NCBI RefSeq assembly: GCF_900114825.1
Contig: NZ_FOUI01000005.1
Location: forward strand, 117,224-181,223
Origin: Halopseudomonas yangmingensis
GTDB taxonomy: Bacteria > Pseudomonadota > Gammaproteobacteria > Pseudomonadales > Pseudomonadaceae
Direction: 5' to 3'
Length of the DNA: 64,000 bases
A program made the translations under genes and the position numbers. The notes beneath the pieces are model-generated. The model saw only the letters and a program-made list of their open reading frames with translations. It did not search any database and was not told the DNA's origin. Shown here piece after piece: positions 58,338-64,000 of this stretch; position 1 is the first letter of the stretch, and each line of letters opens with the position of its first letter.

Positions 58338-59975
58338 GTGCGCAATAACCAGCCCGTGACCCAGCGCGAACAACCGGTTCCGCTGCAAGCCAATATCCTC
58401 TCTATCACTGATCCTCGAGGCTGGATCAACCATATCAACGATGAGTTCACCGCCATCAGTGGCTACCGGCAGGAAGAACTGCTGGGGCAGCCACATAATC
58501 TGATCCGTCATCCGGATATGCCGCGTGTTGCCTTCGAGGCCATGTGGCAGCAGCTCAAGGCAGGCAATTCCTGGCTGGGCGCGGTGAAGAACCGCTGCAA
58601 GAATGGTGATCACTACTGGGTAAAGGCCTACGCGATCCCTATTCTGGATGAACAGGGCAAGGTCATCGAGTATCAGTCGGTACGTACCGGGCTCGAAGAG
58701 GGCGCGCGTCAACGGGCCGAAAAACTCTACTCACAGTTGCGCCAGAACGAGCCGGACAAGGGGCCGGTTAGCGTACCGCAGCTGCGCCGTCGTCCCGGGC
58801 TGGCGCTGCAGCTGGGCCTACTCAGCAGTCTGCTGCTGATTGGCCAGTGGCTGTTGTTCGCACTGACCGACTGGAGTGCCAGCGCATTGGCCGGATTATT
58901 GGTGCTGCTGGGCAGTGTGTTGCTCGCGGCAGCCGGTTGCTGGTGGTTGATACGGCCGCTAAGGACTGTTATCGGCCGGGCGCGGCAGGTGGTGAACGAC
59001 CCTCTGGCCGAGCTGATTTTTACCGGGCGGCTGGATGATGTGGGCAGTCTGCATCTGGCACAGATACAGCAGGCGGCGGAACTGGATGCGGTGGTAAAGC
59101 GGTTGTCGGGGGTGATTCAGGGGCTTCACGATAATGCTGAACAAGGTTTGGAACAGGGCCGCCAAGCCTGTCAGGCAGTCGATCAGCAGGCCGGTGAAAC
59201 CTGCACCATAGCAGCCGCCAGTGAGCAAACCTCAATGACTGCCAGTGAAGTGGCACGTAATGCCATGAGCATGCTCGAGCGCGTGCGACTGGCCCATGAG
59301 GATGTTGGTAACGGCCAGCAGTTGATTGGTTCCAGCCGACAGGCAATGCAGCTGTTGTCCAGTGAACTGCAGGCGGCAGCAGACACAATCAATCAGCTGG
59401 AGCAGGCCAGCCACCAGGTTGGTGAGGCGCTGCAGGTGATTGCCGCGATCACTGAACAGACCAACCTGCTGGCGCTCAATGCATCCATTGAAGCGGCGAG
59501 GGCCGGTGAAGCGGGGCGCGGGTTCGCTGTGGTCGCTGATGAGGTACGTAATTTGGCGCTGCGCACCCGTGATTCAACCGAGCAGATCAGCAGCATCATC
59601 GGTCGCTTTGTCAGTACAGTAAGTGCTGCCACCGAAGCCATGCAGCGCTGTCGTGAACATGCCGGGCATACCGAGCAGCGTTCAGGCCAGACAAACGGTA
59701 TGCTGGAACAGTTGGTCAGCCATATCGGTGAGATCCGGCTGCTGTGTGACAGTACAGCGGTTGCAGCTGAACAGCAGCAAAAGGCCTCGTCCGAGATTAC
59801 CGAAAAGATTGCCCGTATCCAGCAACTGGGCGACAGCGCCAGTGCGGTGGTGCGGCATACCGAAAGTGGTTTGCTTCACCTGCAGGGCGAAATCAGCCGC
59901 ATGGCCGGACTGACCGGGCGTCTGCGTCAGCGCAGCGGTTTGCTGGCAGCCTGTCTGAATACTGTGGTGCGTTGA
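58338..59975 (+). CDS. aer: Aer-type PAS chemoreceptor (energy taxis)
   Basis: The 545-residue protein has an N-terminal PAS domain (about 20-125; [24 protein letters not shown] region and WVKAYAIPI), two close membrane helices (about 155-175 and 180-202) with no periplasmic domain, and an MCP signalling domain with [38 protein letters not shown]. This is the layout of Aer, which senses redox state through FAD bound to PAS. GTG 58338 follows GAGGAG. Confidence 0.88.
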   Translation: MRNNQPVTQREQPVPLQANILSITDPRGWINHINDEFTAISGYRQEELLGQPHNLIRHPDMPRVAFEAMWQQLKAGNSWLGAVKNRCKNGDHYWVKAYAIPILDEQGKVIEYQSVRTGLEEGARQRAEKLYSQLRQNEPDKGPVSVPQLRRRPGLALQLGLLSSLLLIGQWLLFALTDWSASALAGLLVLLGSVLLAAAGCWWLIRPLRTVIGRARQVVNDPLAELIFTGRLDDVGSLHLAQIQQAAELDAVVKRLSGVIQGLHDNAEQGLEQGRQACQAVDQQAGETCTIAAASEQTSMTASEVARNAMSMLERVRLAHEDVGNGQQLIGSSRQAMQLLSSELQAAADTINQLEQASHQVGEALQVIAAITEQTNLLALNASIEAARAGEAGRGFAVVADEVRNLALRTRDSTEQISSIIGRFVSTVSAATEAMQRCREHAGHTEQRSGQTNGMLEQLVSHIGEIRLLCDSTAVAAEQQQKASSEITEKIARIQQLGDSASAVVRHTESGLLHLQGEISRMAGLTGRLRQRSGLLAACLNTVVR

Positions 59976-59989
59976 CGGAGCAACAGTCC

Positions 59990-61099
59990 CTAGATCCCAC
60001 CGAGCAAACGCTCAAGCTGGGCAGTCTCGTCTGTGCTGTGTGGCATGCCCGCCTCTATCGCGGCGAGGCGCATCATCAGCTGCCCTTTACCGGGGGTGCC
60101 GCGTGGGGTCATGAACAGGGCGCCGATCAGTTGCCGCAGAGGTGCCGGAATGGCTTTGCGGATTTTGATCTGGTTGCCGTATTCGCCGGCAGATTGCTGC
60201 AGGGCCTGCTCAATGTCTTCGAGGGTGCAATGCTGGCCTAGTCGCCGAAAGTTCTGCACGGCGCACAAGAGTGACAGCTCGCCAAGGCGGCTCAGGCTGA
60301 CCGCACTGCACAAGGGCTGCGGGTTGATGCTGTGGCGGGTAGCCAGCAGGCTGAGGATTCGCTGCATTTCCAGCTGCTGGGCTTGCCAGCGATCGGCCAG
60401 TGCGCGCAGGTCGTCATCCTGCAGCTGTGGCGAGGTACGCAGCAGCCGTTCGAGCAGCTCGTTCGCAACGTCGCCACCCAGCTGTGCCAGCGCCTCGGCG
60501 ACGGACAGGCAGGGGTTGGCGAGATTGTTTTCGCGCTCTGAATTGGCGGTAGCCAGCAGATTGGCTGCGAAAGCGGGTTGCAGGTTGGCGCACTCGAGCA
60601 GTTGGGCGCCAGACAGCGGCAGCTCTTCAGGGCTGGGGAAGGGAGCCAGTACAGGCAGGTACAGCTGTTGGCGCAAACGTTCGGCCAGGTAGTCAGACAG
60701 GCCGCCCTCTATCACCGGTGCGGGGGCGTCGGTGTGTGCCGGAGACAGTTGCTGCAGGCGCTCAATCAGGTTGTCCAGGCTGAAGGGCTTGGCGATAAAT
60801 CCGGTAATGCCGGCCTTGCGCGCTTGCAGTACCAGCTCGCGCGAGGTCAGTGCAGTGGTCAGAATGCGCTGGCTGGCCGGGCGCAGTCGGGCCTGGGTGG
60901 CAATCGCCTCAAGACCACTGCCATCCGGTAAATTGAGATCAGCGATCAGCAGGTCGGGTGGTTGCTGCTTGATTCGGTTCAGCCCGCGCCGCAAGTCCTG
61001 GGTGTGCTCGATCTGTGCACCTGGCCACAACCCGGCTACTACCTGGGTCAGCAGCTGGGCAATCCAGGGATCATCTTCTATCAGCAGTACATTCTGCAT
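59990..61099 (-). CDS. Response regulator with C-terminal HDOD domain
   Basis: A 369-residue protein with a receiver domain (D9/D10, phosphorylated D54 in LIADLNLPDG, Lys in AKPFS) and an HDOD-like region from about residue 140 to 340 (LLECANLQPAFAANLLATAN, SVAEALAQLGGDVANELL). HDOD domains are signalling modules related to HD hydrolases without the catalytic residues. It overlaps the preceding GGDEF gene by one base; it ends 14 bases from the convergent aer gene. Confidence 0.85.
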   Translation of the reverse strand: MQNVLLIEDDPWIAQLLTQVVAGLWPGAQIEHTQDLRRGLNRIKQQPPDLLIADLNLPDGSGLEAIATQARLRPASQRILTTALTSRELVLQARKAGITGFIAKPFSLDNLIERLQQLSPAHTDAPAPVIEGGLSDYLAERLRQQLYLPVLAPFPSPEELPLSGAQLLECANLQPAFAANLLATANSERENNLANPCLSVAEALAQLGGDVANELLERLLRTSPQLQDDDLRALADRWQAQQLEMQRILSLLATRHSINPQPLCSAVSLSRLGELSLLCAVQNFRRLGQHCTLEDIEQALQQSAGEYGNQIKIRKAIPAPLRQLIGALFMTPRGTPGKGQLMMRLAAIEAGMPHSTDETAQLERLLGGI

Positions 61100-62715
61100 C
61101 AGCGCTGCTCCAGGATTACCCGGTTACGGCCGGCATGTTTGGCGGCATACAGCTGCTGATCAGCACGCTCAAGCAGCTCCGTGGCGTCCCAGTCGGGCGC
61201 TGCACAACAGGCGATGCCGGCACTGAAACTGCACTGGAAGGTGCCCTCGGGGCCGCTGAACAGGAGCTGGGAAAAGGACTGGCGAATGTCGTCAATAACG
61301 GTTGCGGCATCGTTTGCTGCACAATTGGGCAGCAAGGCGACAAATTCCTCGCCGCCGTACCGACCAATGCGATCCAGCTTGCGCAAGCGTTGGCGCAGCA
61401 GGTTGGCGAGTCCGCGAATTACGTTATCGCCGGCGGCATGGCCATAGGTATCGTTGACCCTTTTGAAGTGGTCAATGTCGAGCATGATCAGACTCAGCGG
61501 CTGTTGCTGGCGCAGGGCACGTTCGCATTCCAGGCCTATTTGTTCCTTGATGTCGGCGTGCTTGAGCAGCCCGGTCAGGCTGTCGCGTGAGAGTGCCTGG
61601 CTGATTGACCTGGCACGCTGGACGCGCGCGGTGACTGAGGTCAGCAGGCGCTGGTCGGAGATCGGCTTGCTGATAAAGTCATCGCCGGCCTGCAACAGTG
61701 CGGCCAGTTGCCGGGTGCTGTCGGACTCTGCCGAGAGGTAGATGACTGGCACCCGTAGCCAGCTGTCGTGCAGACGGATCAGGCGGGCCAGCTCTGCGCC
61801 ATTGACTGAGGGCATATTGATATCCATCAGCACCACGTCCGGCTGAAAACGGTGCATGGTATGCAGCAGCAGGGTCGGGTCCTGCAGGTGCTCGCAACGC
61901 ATCCCGGCGGCGCTTAATACCGTAAGGTAGCGGGTAGCCAGTTGCTCGTCATCATCCACTACCAGTACCCGTGCTGGACTCTGCTGATGGCTGTTAAGGC
62001 TGTTTTCCAGGCGATTTTCCAGAGCGGTGAGGTCTACCGGTTTGCTGAAGAAGCCGCTGGCTCCGGCACGCACCGCCAGCAGCTGTAACTCAAAGCTGTT
62101 GTCACTGCTGATTGCCAGCAGTGGTAGCGGCTGCGTCGGTTGCTGTTGTGCCAACTGTTGCAGGGTCGCTCTGGCGTCCGGTAACGGATCAAGATCAATA
62201 ATCAGCGCGTCGTAGTCGGGCTGCTGATCGTCTCCGGCAACCGGGATTTGCTCTGCCAAATGGACCTGGTAACCGAAGCTGCCGAGGGTGTTGCCAATCT
62301 GTGCGCTTAGTGCGTTGTTCGGAACCAGCAGGGCGATCCTATGGCTGGCGGCAGACATGACCGACCCGGGTAGCTCAGGTGTTTTGGGGGTTGCCGGTTG
62401 ATCGGACTGCGTACTGTCCAGCAAGCGCTGCATATGGCCGATGCCGTATTTCAGGTGCTTGTGCAGCAGCGAAAGGTTGTCCTGCTCGCGACATTGCAGT
62501 TCAAGCGTGCGTGCCTGTTCGCCCAGTTCGGCGTGCCCAAAGGTGCCTGCCGACCCGGCAATCTTGTGCAGGCGCTGCTCCAGTTGCTGGCGCAACCTGT
62601 CGCTCAGTGGCTCATTTAGCAGCTGCAACAGCTCGGGAAGCTCGTGGGCCAGCTGCTGGCGATAGCCGGCGCCGAGCGCAGCCAGTTGTTGCTGCAGTTC
62701 AGTCTTGTTGATCAT
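61099..62715 (-). CDS. HPt-REC-REC-GGDEF signalling protein
   Basis: A 538-residue protein: HPt domain with H50 in LHKIAGSAGTFG, a first receiver-like domain that lacks the acidic pair (LVPNNA in place of VDDD) but keeps IIDLDP and SKPV, a second complete receiver (VVDDDE, Asp in LMDINMP, SKPI), and a GGDEF domain with GGEEF and an RKLD inhibitory site. It should make c-di-GMP under phosphorelay control. ATG 62715 has AGGAAAT before it; the frame extends to 62799 but would enter the kinase gene. It overlaps the end of the kinase gene by 17 bases. Confidence 0.9.
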   Translation of the reverse strand: MINKTELQQQLAALGAGYRQQLAHELPELLQLLNEPLSDRLRQQLEQRLHKIAGSAGTFGHAELGEQARTLELQCREQDNLSLLHKHLKYGIGHMQRLLDSTQSDQPATPKTPELPGSVMSAASHRIALLVPNNALSAQIGNTLGSFGYQVHLAEQIPVAGDDQQPDYDALIIDLDPLPDARATLQQLAQQQPTQPLPLLAISSDNSFELQLLAVRAGASGFFSKPVDLTALENRLENSLNSHQQSPARVLVVDDDEQLATRYLTVLSAAGMRCEHLQDPTLLLHTMHRFQPDVVLMDINMPSVNGAELARLIRLHDSWLRVPVIYLSAESDSTRQLAALLQAGDDFISKPISDQRLLTSVTARVQRARSISQALSRDSLTGLLKHADIKEQIGLECERALRQQQPLSLIMLDIDHFKRVNDTYGHAAGDNVIRGLANLLRQRLRKLDRIGRYGGEEFVALLPNCAANDAATVIDDIRQSFSQLLFSGPEGTFQCSFSAGIACCAAPDWDATELLERADQQLYAAKHAGRNRVILEQR

Positions 62716-63658
62716 GCGTATTTCCTGCCTTGCTTGCGGGGCCGGCCAGCGGTAACTCGAACCAGAAGCATGACCCCGTGCCGGCCTCTGAATCAACACC
62801 GATGATGCCGTTCATTCGTTCGATCAGATCCCGGCAAATGGATAAGCCCAGACCGCTGCCGCCGCGCTGGCGGGCGTCAGAGCTGTCGATCTGGGAAAAT
62901 GTCCTGAACAGCAGGTGCTGTTGCTGCGGGTCTATGCCGATGCCGTGATCGGTCACACTGACCCGAATCATGTTGTGTCCCAGGACAGAGCGCAGCTGAA
63001 CCTCGCCACCGCTGTGGGAAAACTTGGCGGCATTCGATAACAGGTTGGCCAGCACTTGCAGTAACCGCTGGCTGTCGACCAGTACCTCGGCGTCGTCGAG
63101 CTGCTCAGCGACTAGCCGTACCGCGAAGTTGTCGGCATAGGGCTGGTTGAGCTGCAGGGCACCCTCCAGCAGTGGCCGCAGTCGTTGGGGTTGCAGGCTC
63201 AGCTGCAGCTTGCCGGATTGCAGACGGTCAAGATCCAGCAGATCGTTGATCAGCATGACCAGGTTCTGCCCGTTATTTCGGGCAATCTGCAGCAGGTTCT
63301 GAACCGCCGGTTCAAAGGAGCCCAGCGCCCCGCCGGCCAGCAGGCCGATGGCGCCGTTGATGGCTGTCAGGGGGGTGCGAAGCTCGTGGCTGACGGTGGA
63401 TATGAAGCGTGCCTTGGCCTGTTGGGCTTCGTAGGCTTCGGTGATGTCTGTGGTGGTGCCGCTTATGCTGACAGGGCGGCCTTTGTCGTTGCGGGCGGTG
63501 ATCTGTCCGCGATCCTCGACCCAGACCCAGTGCCCGTCACGGTGTCGCAGACGATAGCGCGCTTCGTGGTAGTTCTTTTCTCCTTCAAGGTGCTGGCGCA
63601 GTTTTTCAAGACCCTGCTGCATACCCTCTGGCTCGGCCAATGCCGCCCATCGCTCTAG
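62699..63658 (-). pseudogene. Sensor histidine kinase truncated by an insertion sequence
   Basis: The remaining part holds the end of a PAS domain (RYRLRHRDGHWVWVEDRGQI), HisKA with phospho-accepting His in STVSHELRTPL (about residue 85 from TTG 63640), and a complete HATPase domain (LANLLSNAAKF, DHGIGIDP, GGSGLGLS). Its frame runs upstream without start (LLERWAALAEPEG...) until about 63658, where the insertion sequence begins, so the front of the PAS domain and any input part are missing. TTG 63640 or ATG 63622 could still start a shorter kinase. It heads the kinase / HPt-REC-REC-GGDEF / REC-HDOD group. Confidence 0.7.
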
Positions 63659-64000
63659 CAGCCTGTTGAAATTCGCCTACGGCCTGTCTGACTTTGCCGT
63701 GTAAGGTTTACGATATCGGCTCCAATCTGCCGGGAACCCCGATTTCCATGCGTGGCGCCGATATCACTCAGGAATCCTTGTTCACTGTCGCCAAGCTCGA
63801 TGACTTCGTGCCAGCGACTCACCCACTGCGCGCCATCCGCAAGCTGGCAGACACCGCTCTGCAGCGGATGAGCGCCCTGTTCGACACCTTGTATGCCGAC
63901 ACCGGCCGCGCCTCGATCGCCCCCGAGAAGCTGATGCGGGCGCAGTTGCTGCAGTTGTTCTACTCGCTGCGCAGCGAGCGGATGCTGATGGAGCAGCTGG
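63659..64000 (+). mobile_element. IS5-like insertion sequence, left part, running off the edge
   Basis: A boundary is inferred at about 63659, where the kinase coding sequence stops making sense and a CTGTTGAAA end motif starts; CTAG (63655-63658), the usual type of IS5-family target, directly precedes it. The transposase start is at 63748. The right end lies outside the window. Confidence 0.65.
63748..64000 (+). CDS. Transposase (IS5-like), N-terminal part
   Basis: The first 84 codons of a transposase are visible. The segment LFTVAKLDDFVPATHPLR, followed by ASIAPEKLMRAQLLQLFYSLRSERMLMEQL (read in two halves), matches the N terminus typical of IS5-group and IS1182-like transposases. The DDE catalytic residues lie outside the window. 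Confidence 0.85.
   Translation, partial: MRGADITQESLFTVAKLDDFVPATHPLRAIRKLADTALQRMSALFDTLYADTGRASIAPEKLMRAQLLQLFYSLRSERMLMEQL

Overview
The window comes from the chromosome of a gammaproteobacterium of the Pseudomonadaceae (Pseudomonas or a close relative such as Halopseudomonas). Evidence is the gene order around the replication origin (glmU, atpCDGAHFEBI, parB-parA, rsmG, mnmG, mnmE, yidC, yidD, rnpA, rpmH, oriC, dnaA, dnaN, recF, gyrB), which matches the Pseudomonas type, the TGTTCCACGTGGAACA parS sites, and the protein sequences. Genus is inferred; no 16S rRNA is present. No tRNA, rRNA or CRISPR array was seen.

Left part (1-7500): the 3' part of a hybrid histidine kinase with receiver and HPt domains, translationally coupled to a REC-HD-GYP c-di-GMP phosphodiesterase; a DUF3299 lipoprotein-like/secreted protein; an alpha/beta hydrolase overlapping trmO; a decayed GGDEF gene end overlapping a DUF3301 gene; a CobW/G3E GTPase with a parS-like palindrome at its start; a small secreted protein; and a DUF192 protein coupled to glmU.

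Origin region (7500-31640): on the minus strand glmU, the complete ATP synthase operon with a good sigma-70 promoter before atpI, the parAB/rsmG/mnmG group, mnmE, and yidC-yidD-rnpA-rpmH. The rpmH-dnaA gap holds oriC with two perfect DnaA boxes; on the plus strand dnaA-dnaN-recF-gyrB follow and end at a strong terminator. Two perfect parS sites lie in recF. A second group of DnaA-box-like sites lies upstream of mnmG.

31700-35540: two genes that I do not expect here in P. aeruginosa: a diguanylate cyclase with two periplasmic sensor regions, and convergently a PilU-like ATPase. 35660-52514 returns to conserved housekeeping order: acyltransferase-gmhB-glyS-glyQ (minus), tag-LpxL-like-PilZ (plus), trkH-trkA-rsmB-fmt-def (minus), LysM protein, dprA, tsaC, hemF, aroE (plus). 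Between dprA and tsaC lies a 112-bp imperfect inverted-repeat element.

52589-64000 is an accessory signalling block: a CHASE-PAS-GGDEF-EAL protein, a transmembrane chemoreceptor, an Aer-type PAS chemoreceptor (each receptor preceded by a perfect ANR/FNR box), and a leftward three-gene group of histidine kinase, HPt-REC-REC-GGDEF and REC-HDOD. The kinase gene is cut off by an IS5-like insertion sequence whose transposase runs off the right edge. Counting all pieces, the window has an HD-GYP, a PilZ protein, three intact GGDEF proteins and one GGDEF remnant, so c-di-GMP signalling is its main accessory theme.
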